64,000 nucleotides of DNA, from assembly GCA_948144175.1 (NCBI GenBank), contig CANXME010002015.1, positions 434,001 through 498,000 on the forward strand, read 5' to 3'. Positions within the stretch are counted from its first letter, which is position 1; each line of letters starts with the position of its first letter. Both the position numbers and the translations under genes were made by a program. The notes below the pieces were generated by a model. The model worked only from the letters and a program-made list of their open reading frames with translations. It did no database searches and was not told the DNA's origin. Shown here one piece after another: positions 42,779 through 51,838 of the stretch. The stretch comes from Closterium sp. NIES-65 (taxonomy: Eukaryota; Streptophyta; Zygnematophyceae; Desmidiales; Closteriaceae).

Positions 42779-44259
42779 GCTGGGGGCACTGGTGCTGTCC
42801 CTGCTGTGTCTGGAGTCGCCGCGCGCCCTCAGCCGTACTTCGTTCCGCTCCTTCAGCAGGTTCTTGGTCTCTCACCTCCTCCTGGTCCTCCCCCTCCTTT
42901 AGTTTGTCCACAGCCTGTTCAGTCACTGCCTGCTCCTTCTCCTTACTCTGGTCCTACTGACGGTCTTACTGAGCGTCGTGAGCCTGCGTCTCGCCCTGCG
43001 TCGCCTGTCCGTCCTGCTAGCACTAGTGCTCGTAGTTCGCGTCCACGTCCTCCCCCTGCCCCTGGCACGCACCGGATGTCTCTGCGTCCTTCCACTGCTC
43101 CTCTGCGTGCCCCTTTGCCTTCTCCTCCTGCTTCCTCTCTTCCTGCTCTTGTCGACCCTGCGTCGGACTCTCTTCGTGCTGCCAGTCCTACTGTCACGCG
43201 TCTCCTTGCTACTGCCGTCACTGACCCTTCCTTTGAGTCTTCTGCGGCGTCTGCCCTAGTTGCTGAGCTCGTCGACTTTGCTGCTCGCTGTCGTCTAGAC
43301 TACGCTGCTAGTCTTGTCGCTGAGTCTGAGTCTGTCTGTCCTCCGTCCGTCGGGGGTGCGTGTGCCCTTGGCACGGACGTCCTTGAGGACAGGCAGGAGG
43401 AGTTTCAGTGCTTGGCTGCCGCTTCACTTCATCTCGCGTCTGTACTGCTAGCCCCTGAGGGAGACCCGGATGCACTAGACATCCCGACTCCGCGCTCTTA
43501 CGCGGAGGCGATAGAGGGTCCCTACTCCTCTCAGTGGCAGGCAGCTATGGATGCAGAGATGGCTTCCTGGAAGTCCACAGGCACCTACGTTGACGCTGTC
43601 CCCCCTCCTGAGGCGAACATCGTCAGTGGCATGTGGATCTTCAGGGTGAAGCGGCCGCCGGGTTCTCCGCCTGTCTTCAAGGCGCGTTACGTGGCTCGTG
43701 GCTTCGGCCAGCGGCAGGGAGTTGACTACTTTCAGACCTTCTCCCCCACCCCGAAGATGACCACTCTTCGGGTACTCCTGCACGCTTCTGCTCACCGGGA
43801 TTACGAGCTTCACTCTCTCGACTTCAGCACAGCTTTCTTGCAGGGCAGCCTGCACGAGGAGATCTGGCTGCGTCGCCCACCTGGCTTCACTGGGTCTTTC
43901 CCTCCTGGTACCCAGTGGAGTCTCCGGCGTCCAGTCTACGGTCTCCGCCAGGCGCCACGTGAGTGGCACGACACACTGAGGACTACGCTGGCGGCACTTG
44001 GGTTTGCTCCTTCTACTGCCGACCCGTCGCTGTTTCTGCGCACCGACACTTCTCTGCCACAGTTCTACATCCTCGTATACGTCGACAACTTGGTCTTTGC
44101 CACTGCTGACACTGCTGGACTCGCCCACGTGAAGTCTGAGCTGCAGAAGAGACACACGTGCACTGACCTGGGTGAACTGCGAAGCTACCTTGGCTTGCAG
44201 ATCACCCGGGACAGAGCACGCCGCACCATTACCCTGACTCAGTCACACATGGTGCAGCA

Positions 44260-44288
44260 GGTCCTTCAGCGCTTCGGCTTCACGTACT
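44260..44288 (+). repeat. 29-bp direct duplication, left copy
   Basis: GGTCCTTCAGCGC...CACGTACT of K pol is present in full here and again at 50153-50181. Between the two copies lies the Ty3/gypsy-like segment. It is far longer than the 4-6 bp duplications made by retroviral-type integrases. Confidence 0.9.
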
Positions 44289-44909
44289 GTCGCGCTATTA
44301 ACACATAGCCTGCGGCTAAGTGTGAATTGCACAGCAGCTTAAGGTGAGGTTGTACTATATTGCTGTTTGTTTCTTGTACTCATACTTTCGTTTGTGTGCT
44401 TGGAATGTACTGTACATATATGGAGCCGAGCAGGTGGGAGAAGCTCAAGGAATTTGGTGGGGACAGGGTTGAATTCGATTCCAGGCTGGGAATTCGATTC
44501 CAGGCTGGGAATTCGATTCAAAGAATGCAATTCCAGCTGGAAGTCGGTGCATGCCTAGTGGGCCACTGGGACACAGCTAGCACCTAGAAGCTATCGCGTG
44601 CAGCACTGCTGCTATGCGACTTGGCAACTAGAGTTAGCTTGTGGGACAAGCAACCTAGGCAGAAGGATGGTTGGGACTTAGGCAGGGGAGGATACCTGCT
44701 CTGTGCTTTTTGCTTGTTTGTTTCTCATAATACTGCAATTCGTTTTCCAAACCACGGAGGCAAGCAGTTAAAGAGAAGCTCAGGCAAACTGACGGAGCCC
44801 TTGCGAGGGAGAGTATTCAGTCTTGTTGCAAACAAGCAAAAAGGGTAGCGGTAGAGAAGTGTACGGGCGCAGAGGCCCGGTGTTAACCACGGCAACAGGG
44901 CCGTGAGGC
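44289..44909. other. Leader of the gypsy-like insertion
   Basis: About 620 bp with no convincing gene. It includes a small tandem repeat (44471-44519). It could contain the end of a degraded LTR and an untranslated leader, but I see no TG...CA pair or primer-binding site. Confidence 0.4.
44471..44519 (+). repeat. 19-bp tandem repeat, 2.6 copies
   Basis: GAATTCGATTCCAGGCTGG occurs at 44471 and 44490, with a partial third copy at 44509. Confidence 0.85.
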
Positions 44910-47900
44910 ATGCGCGATACGGATCCGGATCTACATATCCATCAGTTGCGGTCGGGACAGAGGTATCCCGCTAGGACTATGGAAGGTCAAGAAGAGCCGC
45001 CTGTGAAGCCTGGATTTCGTGCAGATGGAGGAGTTAACGAAACACAGGGAGAAAAGGGGCCTGATCAGCCGAAGGAGGGTGAGAATCGTCAGGAGAACTT
45101 GCCCAGCTCGGTGCACAACTCGCCAGGACGACAGAGCGAGGCGAGATCTGGGCATCAAGGATCGCAGCAAGGAACGCCTGAGCGCGGTGAGGCGCACAAA
45201 CAGGAAGCAGAGCAGAACTTCAGAGAGGAGAATTTCCGTGGTCTATCCGGAGGGCGCAGTACCACCAGGGGGCCCGAGCAAGGGGGTTGGCCTGCAGGAA
45301 GCAGAGAGAGGGAAGCCGCAAGCTGGGGGACAGGGAGGTCTATGAACACGGCGCCCCCAAAGATCGAAATACCAGACCGCTTCTCAGGGGCACCAGGTGA
45401 AGAGCCAACACTGAAGAACTACCTTATGATGATTGATGATATACGGTACACCTGGGAGAGAGAGGGGTTAGATCCGATAGAATTTTTCAGAGGATTGGGA
45501 AGGACTCTGAAAGGGGAGGCACTGACACACTACAGAGTGGAGCGTCAGGGGCTGTTGATGCAGTGCAAGAATGGGGACTTTGCGCAGGGAGAGATCACTG
45601 ACCGATTTTTGGACACGCTGCGTGAGCAGTTCCCCGGGCACTCAGCTGAGCGTATGATAGAGTTCCAAGACTTTAAAAGAGGGCGGGCCGAGTCGCTGCT
45701 GGCATACTACAACCGGCTGCTGGAGCTGGCTGAGGATATGGGCTGCGTTGAGGAGCGTACCTTGGTGACGAAATTCCTGGGGGGGTTGGAGGAGGAGCTG
45801 ATGAATGAAATGAAAACACGTCTGTACGCTTTGGGGATGAAGGCGAGACTCAGGCAGGTGTATCAAGTGGCGAAAGAAGTGGAGGAAGGGCGGAGGTTCT
45901 TTGAAGGCTTGAGAGGAGCAGGCTCCAGCCGCTTAAACGAGCGAAGGAGACCAGCCTGGGCAGCAGCTGAAGGAAGGAGGGGGGAGGAAGAACGTAGAGA
46001 GAAGCCCTGGGAAGACCCAAGGCGGTGCCATAAGTGTGGAGAAAAGGGACATATACGGAAGGACTGCACAGTGGGCATTGTATGTGACACCTGTGGCGTG
46101 GAGGGACACTTCAGGCGAGACTGCCCCAAGGCTCCCAGCTGCACCAACTGCGGCAAGAAGGGACACACGAAAGAAAGGTGTTACAGCCGAGGAGAGAGGG
46201 AGAAAGGGAAGTCCACGAGGGAGCTGCAGCTGGAAAGGGAGCTGGCGAAATTAAAGGCACAGATGGAGAAGACTCAGGTCAGTGAGGACCCGGAGAAAGC
46301 GTTGCTAGCCTGGGAGGAAGACGAAGAGGAATCAGATGAGGAGGAACCGGAGTATGGTACGATGGCGTTACAACCTAGACTTCGAGAAGAGTTGGGGCTG
46401 AGGAGCAAAGGGGTGGACGGCAGAACCAATGAAAAGACCTACGAGAGGAGAAGCCCCAAGATACTACAGAGTGGAGATGAGAAGCGGACAGCACGGCGAC
46501 GGCCTGAGGAGAGAATGGTGTGTCAGCCTACAGCGTTGGTGGCCGAATCCGGAGCTGTGGTTGTAAGAGGTATACGGGTAGAGAATGCGGTGGTGGACAC
46601 TGGGGCGCAGAGTGTGCTGATTGGGAAGAAGTTGGGGGAGCAACTGAAAGCTCAAGGGGACTTGGAGCTAGTGGAACGGGGATTACTCATCATGACGGCG
46701 GAAGGGGGAGCACCCAAATGGATGCCGTGCACAAAGGAGCCAATCGAGATTACGCTGCAGCCTGGGGAAAGGGGTGAGACCAAGATACGAGTGCAGTGCG
46801 GGATGACAGAATCGGATGACTACGACATCCTGCTAGGCATGGAGCTCCTGTTCAGGGTGGGAGCGACAATATGTACTTGGGAAGAGCGGGTGCAGTACCG
46901 TACTGAACGTTGGAAGGAAGGAGGTGAGCTGGGCGAACTGCCGGTCAGGTTTGTTAAGACAGAACCCAAGAGGGCCTGGAGAGCAGGGGCGGTCAGGGGA
47001 GAGAGGAAGAAGTGGAATGGAGAAAGCGCACTGGCAGGGATGGGGGCAAAGCTGAGTGAGTACGGTGTGACGCTAGTGGAGCTGTTCGGAGGCATAGGGG
47101 CGGGGCTTGCAGCAGCCCTAGAGGCCGGCCTGGAGGTTCAGAAGTGGCATTACATAGAGTTAGATCCGGAGGTGCGTAAGATGGCGTGGAGTCATGCCAG
47201 GGCCTTGCAGGAGCGGTATCCAGCGCAGCTGCGAAAGGAAGTCATAGTAGAGGCAATGAAGAGAGAGCATTGGGATGTAAAGGAGATCAGCAGGCAGGAA
47301 GTGAGGAGCTGGGGAAAGGTGGACTTACTGGTGGCCGGATGGGAGTGCCAGGGCACTTCTCGGGCAGGCAAGGGAAGAGGGCTGCAGGATGAGCGCACAG
47401 GATTAATCAAGAAGCTCCTGGAGGTCATGGCCTGGATGAGGGAAGAAGGAGAAAAATACGCGTACATCTTGGAGCACGTGGATATGAAGGGAGATCCTCG
47501 AGAACCGGTGCGAGCTGTGAGGGAGATGGTAGAGGCACAGCTAGGGAAGGGAGTGAGTTGGGATGCAGCCCTGCACGGAGCACGATGCCACCGGTCACGG
47601 TGCTACTGGCAGAACGTGCTACCAGAGGAAGAGCTGCGTGCCAGGCTGTCTAGGGTGGAGAGGGATGACCGGAGGATAGTGGAGGATATCCTGGAACCGG
47701 GTCGCGTGGCAGCTCCAGTGTGGAAGCCGGACCATCCCCTGCAGCACCAGTGTAACAGGATAGGGGAGGCACGACGAGCCTTGCCGACGCTGGTCGCCTA
47801 CCCAGGAGCCAGGGGGTTTGTTGAAGTGGACGGCCAGCCAGGCCCAGGGATGATATACGACCACAAAAGGAAAAGGTGGGAGGAGCCGACAGCTCTGGAG

Positions 47901-49949
47901 AGAGAATTGGCCATGGGTTATCATGCGGGAGCGACGGCAGCACCGGGTATAAGTGAGGAGGCAAGGAGGGCGGCAGTGGGGAGAGCAATTGATGAACACT
48001 CACTGAGATGGCTGATTGGAGAGATGAGAAAGGGGGCAAAGGGACCTGGAGGTAAGAAGGCACGGGGGGAAAAGGGGTGGCGGAAGCAGCCAGCGTACTC
48101 AGCGGTGGAGCTGAAAAAGGAAGTAGGGGCGGAGCCGAGACAAGAGAAGCTGAATGTCACCAAGGGCCCAGAGAAGGAATGGGAGATAGGGGCAGATGTG
48201 GAGGCAGGGGCGGCAGAGGCGATCAAGCAGCTGCTGAAGGCGCACAGGGGCACATTTGCATACAACCTGCAGGAGCTGGGGCAGTACAAGGGCGGGGAAT
48301 TAGAGATAAAGCTCACGACAGAGATACCGACTTACCAGCGCAGGAGGCGCATGAATGCTGAAGATGCAGCCATCTGCAAAGAGAAGTGTGAGGAGTTGCT
48401 GGCAGCAGGAATCATCCGCCCATCCGAGTCTAGTTACGCAGCGGCCACAGTGGTAGCAGCCAGGAAAGACTTGACCGGCGCGGTTCTGTCACGACGGATG
48501 TGCGGGGACTACCGTGATCTGAATAAGATCACGGAGCCTGACCGCTATCCCATGCCGACTGCAGAGGATATCTTCGACCTGCTGGAAGGGGCAGTCATCT
48601 TCACCACACTGGACCTTAGGCAGGGGTTCAACCGAATTGCCATAAGAGAGGAGGACAAGCGCAAAACCGCTTTTCACGGGGTGGACGGGTTGTATGAGTA
48701 TAACAAGATGCCATTCGGCATGCGGAACGCATCTGCCGTGTTCCAGCGAGCTATGGATTAGGTACTGCGTGGCATACCAGCAGCAGCGTGTTATATCGAC
48801 GATGTGCTGATCTTCAGCAAAACGGACATGCAGCATGTGGAGGACCTGAAGCGGACGCTAGAGGCGATAGCAGCAGCAGGACTCACCTGCCACCCAGAGA
48901 AGTGCAAGATAGCAAGGAGGACAGTGGCGTATCTGGGGTTTGAGGTGAAAGGGGGCAGGCTGGGTATTCAGGAGGCGAAGGTTAAGGTACTGGACAAGCT
49001 GGCACTGCCGAAGGACAAGTCAGGGCTGAGAGCGTTGCTCGGCTTCCTAAACTACTATAGGAAGTTCGTGCTGAACTTTAGCCGGCGAGCGAACCTCTTG
49101 AATCAACTGCTTAGGGAAGGAAAGCGATGGGAGTGGGGAAAGGAGGAAGAGGCGGCCAGACAGGATCTAATAGAGGCAGTACGAACAGGCACACTGCTGC
49201 AGATACCCAGGGCAGATGCTCCCTTCACGCTTTACACTGACTGGAGCTGCATGGGGATGGAGGCAGTCCTGTGCCAGGAGATTGAGCGAGAGGAGCGAGT
49301 GGTAGCATTTGCCAGCCGCAGCTGCAGCCCCACCGAGGCAAATTACTGCTCGTATGAAGGCGAGGGGCTGGCAGCTGTATGGGGCATCAACCATTTCAGG
49401 GTCTACCTGCAGGGGCGTAGGTTTGTGCTGGTAACCGACCACCAGCCTTTGATGTGGCTGATGACAAACCAGGAACTGACGGGACGGAATGCCCGCTGGG
49501 CGATCAAGCTGCTGGGATACGACTTTGAAATCCGCCACCGCCCGGGCAAGACCCTCCAGCATGCTGACGGTCTGTCTAGGAACCCTCCACCTGTACAGCC
49601 CGTGGCGCAGCTGGTAGCCGTAGCACAGGTGCCGGCAGCGGGCTAAGGGCAAGAGAAAGTGGAGAAGAGGCAGTTAGATGTCTGGGAGGATACCGAGACT
49701 CTGGAGTGGATTAAGGGAGGGAGCACGGAGGGCGAGGAGGCCAGTGAAAGGGCAAGGGCCAGGGGGCAGCATTACCGTTGGTACCAAGAGCAGCTGCAGC
49801 TTCGCACCAGTGAGGGATGGAAGATAGTGCCACAGAAGAAGGACAGAGAAAGGATCATGCGGTGGGTGCATGGGAAGCTGGGGCATTACGGAACGGCACA
49901 CACCAATCAACTGCTGAGCACGATGTACTGGTGGGCAGGGCTGTCGTGA
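44910..49949 (+). pseudogene. Ty3/gypsy gag-pol polyprotein with embedded C5 cytosine methyltransferase
   Basis: One frame holds, in order: a Gln/Glu/Gly-rich N-terminus; a retrotransposon gag domain (about residues 150-330); three CX2CX4HX4C zinc knuckles (C373-C386, C392-C405, C411-C424); an aspartic protease (DTG 563-565); the methyltransferase (about 717-1045); and the RT. The RT core has CGDYRDLNKIT, TTLDLRQGFNRI and, past a TAG at 48759-48761, YIDD at about 48792-48803. RNase H (TLYTDWS, TDHQPLMWLM) runs to a TAA near 49644-49646. The same frame then encodes an integrase zinc-binding block (VHGKLGHYG...TMYWWAGL) to the stop at 49949. The integrase core is absent. ATG 44979 is an alternative start. 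Two in-frame stops and truncation make this copy inactive, but 1283 codons before the first stop point to recent function. Confidence 0.85.
47058..48045 (+). other. C5 cytosine DNA methyltransferase domain within the gypsy polyprotein
   Basis: Residue numbers refer to the frame starting at 44910. Motif I, which binds S-adenosylmethionine, reads ELFGGIGAG (724-732). An acidic residue follows as YIELDPE. Motif IV carries the catalytic cysteine in GWECQGTSRAGKG (C813; the usual PC is EC). The motif VI equivalent is LEHVD (E855, V857; usually ENV). Motif VIII reads CHRSRCYWQN (893-902), close to the HRARYFWGN form of DNMT3-type enzymes. A C-terminal ERELAMGYHAG plus GRAIDEHSLRWLI fits motifs IX-X. 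No target-recognition or reader domain is recognisable. The expected activity is transfer of a methyl group to cytosine C5 in DNA; the sequence context is unknown. It lies between protease and RT, so it would be released from the polyprotein. Confidence 0.8.
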
Positions 49950-50152
49950 AGTAGCTCCTCTCCTTCTGCTCTTCTGACTGTTCTTCTCTTCCTCCTTCTC
50001 AGATTCCCTGTTTCTTCCTGACGGATACTTCCACCTCCTCTCTCACCCTCATCCTCTCATGCCTGCTTGTCTGTCCCGGTACCGCCTGTCTGCCTCTTCT
50101 TTCTCTTGGTGTATGTGATGATGCCGCTCCTGCCTTCTCCTTGCTTCTCCTT
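49950..50152. other. Pyrimidine-rich tail of the gypsy-like insertion
   Basis: About 200 bp dominated by CTTCT/CCTC runs on the plus strand. No LTR or polypurine tract on this strand. The right copy of the 29-bp duplication follows immediately. Confidence 0.5.
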
Positions 50153-50181
50153 GGTCCTTCAGCGCTTCGGCTTCACGTACT
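50153..50181 (+). repeat. 29-bp direct duplication, right copy
   Basis: Same 29 bases as 44260-44288. K pol continues normally after it. Confidence 0.9.
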
Positions 50182-50954
50182 CCTCGCCTCAGGCCACTCC
50201 TCTGTCTACTCGCGACTCGCTCTCAGCTCTGCCTTCGGATGAGTCCGTAGAGTCGAGTGGCCCGTATCCAGAGCTTGTTGGCTGTCTCATGTAACTGATG
50301 ACCTGCACACGACCTGACCTTGCATACCCTCTTAGCATTCTTGCGCGCTATGTTGCTCCTGGGAGACACCGACCAGAGCACATGGCTGCAGCGAAGAGGG
50401 TGTTGCGCTACTTGTGCAGTACGTCGGGCATGGGACTAGTGCTTGGAGGGCGGAGTCCAGTGGTCCTCACTGGTCACGCGGACGCTTCTTGGGCTGACGA
50501 CCAGGCTACGCAGCGGTCGTCACAGGGTTACACCCTCAGCCTCGGTTCCGGCTCTGTTTCGTGGCGGGCTACTCGCTCGTCTTCTGTTCTCGGCTCCAGT
50601 TGTGAGGCTGAGATCTACGCAGGGGCCATGGCTGCTCAGGAGCTTCGCTGGCTCACCTACCTGCTGACCGACCTTGGAGAGCCGCCTCGTTCTCCTCCAG
50701 TCCTGTACGTCGACAACAAGGCCATGCTGGCCTTGTGTCGAGAGCAGAGACTGGAGCACAGAACAAAGCACATTGCTCTCCGCTACTTCCTTGCTCGTGA
50801 GCTACAGCAGCGTGGTCAGTTGCGACTTGCGTACGTGGCCTCTGAGGCCAACACTGCTGATGTTTTCACCAAGGCACCTGCGCCTTGTGATCATCAGCGC
50901 TGCTGTACCCAGCTGGGTCTTGTGTCTGTCTTGCCTCACTTGCTCTCCTCTTGA
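50153..50954 (+). pseudogene. Copia pol of element K, right part (RT end and RNase H)
   Basis: This resumes K pol with the repeated LQRFGFTY segment. A TAC (Tyr) codon in CLMYLMT is TAA at 50292-50294, after which RNase H is open to TGA at 50952-50954. DASWADD, CEAEIYAG, YVDNKA and ADVFTKA are present. An ATG-started open frame from 50067 is an artefact that reads from the insertion into this segment. Confidence 0.85.
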
Positions 50955-50970
50955 CCCTCTTTGTACTGTT

Positions 50971-51020
50971 ACATATATATATCACTGCTCTTGCTTGTTT
51001 AGTCTTATATATATATATGT
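50971..51020. repeat. TA-rich hairpin in element K 3' UTR
   Basis: ACATATATATAT and TATATATATATGT arms around CACTGCTCTTGCTTG, as in A, B and F. Confidence 0.6.
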
Positions 51021-51171
51021 ACTCCTGCTTGTGAACTGGCCTTGTGGCCTTGAACTTGTGCTCGGATTGTGTGGTGACATTGTGATCCACCCTGAGCTTG
51101 CTTTGCTTTGCTTTGCTTTACTTGACTGGTCTTGTGACCCCTAGTTCTCCCCCACTTCGCCTATGGGGGTG

Positions 51172-51298
51172 TGTCAAACACTATATATATTGTTGTAGTT
51201 CTTTAGGCTACAGTGGGTTAGCCTATAGGGGGTACACACTTCTAGGTTTCCATATTTGTACTCATTTCATTCTTAGTCATTTCATTCCTTGTTTAACA
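51172..51298 (+). repeat. 3' LTR of element K
   Basis: 127 bp with one C/T difference from the 5' LTR, preceded by CCTATGGGGGTG and followed by the CTGCA duplication. Confidence 0.92.
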
Positions 51299-51431
51299 CT
51301 GCATGCCATGCGAGACACGTCACCAGAGAGGTCATGATGGGTTGAAAGCGGCGGCACGAGACTTTGCCAATCAAAGCAGCAAGTTCATTTTATGGCTCTC
51401 GGACAGCAGGTGTGCCTTTCTCCTGATTTGA

Positions 51432-51838
51432 ATGTCGAGCAAGCCAAGCTTAGTGCGGGTACAACCATCAGCATCGCGTCCTTGAAAGTTGAGCAGTTTT
51501 AGGGAGCTCCTACTACTGAATCCTGGTGTGCTACTGGTGTGCCTCGTTCTTCGGTCTCTCTTCCTTGTTCGAATCCTGTTGCTACGCCTGCTATTTTTAT
51601 TACCGGACTGAACCCAATCAAGCCTGGCAGCAAGGAAGACGAGGGTCACAAGCAGAAGAGAGGAGACTCTACAATGACTGGCAGAGCAGAGCTGAAGTGT
51701 CGTAATTCTAATGCTGGCAATAGTACAACGACGTGATAAGGACGAGGTGGAAGTTGAGCAGTTCGAGGTTGCTCCCACTCCTACATCTGCAGCTATCCTC
51801 GCCTTTCTTGTTCCCTGTCTTCTACTGATCCTGGTGCG
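51432..51838. other. Host sequence without clear coding content
   Basis: Between the split reading frame and the MYND locus. Two loosely similar stretches (GTTGAGCAGTT... near 51488 and 51754) suggest an old duplication. It could be intron or promoter of the MYND locus. Confidence 0.35.

Larger units (their letters stand above)
38945..44308 (+). pseudogene. Copia gag-pol of element K, left part (1787 codons), cut by insertion
   Basis: The ATG at 38945 (CTACCATGG) opens MASPPVLAFDAEGRP, the gag domain. A poly-glycine tract (about 39735-39960), an EVREWY motif and CX13CX3HX4C (about 40045-40115) follow. Protease DSGAS is at about 40445, pre-integrase WHHRLGHPS at about 40888, and integrase at MDVWGP, SDRGGEF and GVAERR (about 41086-41410). 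Next come GGAEP repeats, two REWY motifs, a 13-copy 11-residue repeat linker and the reverse transcriptase. The RT active site reads YVDN instead of YVDD (GAC to AAC at 44087-44089), so the polymerase should be inactive even without the insertion. The copia frame ends at 44288; the last codons before the TAG at 44306-44308 belong to the inserted DNA. The rest of pol resumes at 50153. Confidence 0.88.
44289..50152 (+). mobile_element. LTR-less Ty3/gypsy-like insertion carrying a DNA methyltransferase domain
   Basis: 5864 bp inserted in the K reverse transcriptase and bounded by a 29-bp duplication. It holds a 620-bp leader and a Ty3/gypsy-type gag-protease-methyltransferase-RT-RNase H frame that ends in the integrase zinc-binding region. 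A 200-bp pyrimidine-rich tail follows. No LTR pair, PBS or polypurine tract was found inside, and the integrase catalytic core is missing. It is therefore a truncated copy, or one moved by an unusual route. Confidence 0.75.
38048..51298 (+). mobile_element. Ty1/copia element K, interrupted by a Ty3/gypsy-like insertion
   Basis: The LTRs 38048-38174 and 51172-51298 are both 127 bp and differ at a single C/T site. Exact 5-bp duplications CTGCA lie at 38043-38047 and 51299-51303. The PBS TGGTATAGAGC starts at 38175. Removing the insert (44289-50152) and one copy of its 29-bp duplication gives a copia element of about 7.4 kb. Confidence 0.92.
37813..51431 (+). pseudogene. Unknown 120-residue reading frame split by element K
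   Basis: An open frame starts at ATG 37813 and is open up to the K insertion at 38047. If K and one copy of its CTGCA target are removed, the frame continues from 51304 to a TGA at 51429-51431, giving 120 codons plus stop. The protein would start MAFMIHFKIPACLANHEYFF, has several cysteines and matches no family I recognise. Continuation across the insertion suggests it was open before K arrived, but it could be chance or an exon of a larger gene. Confidence 0.3.
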
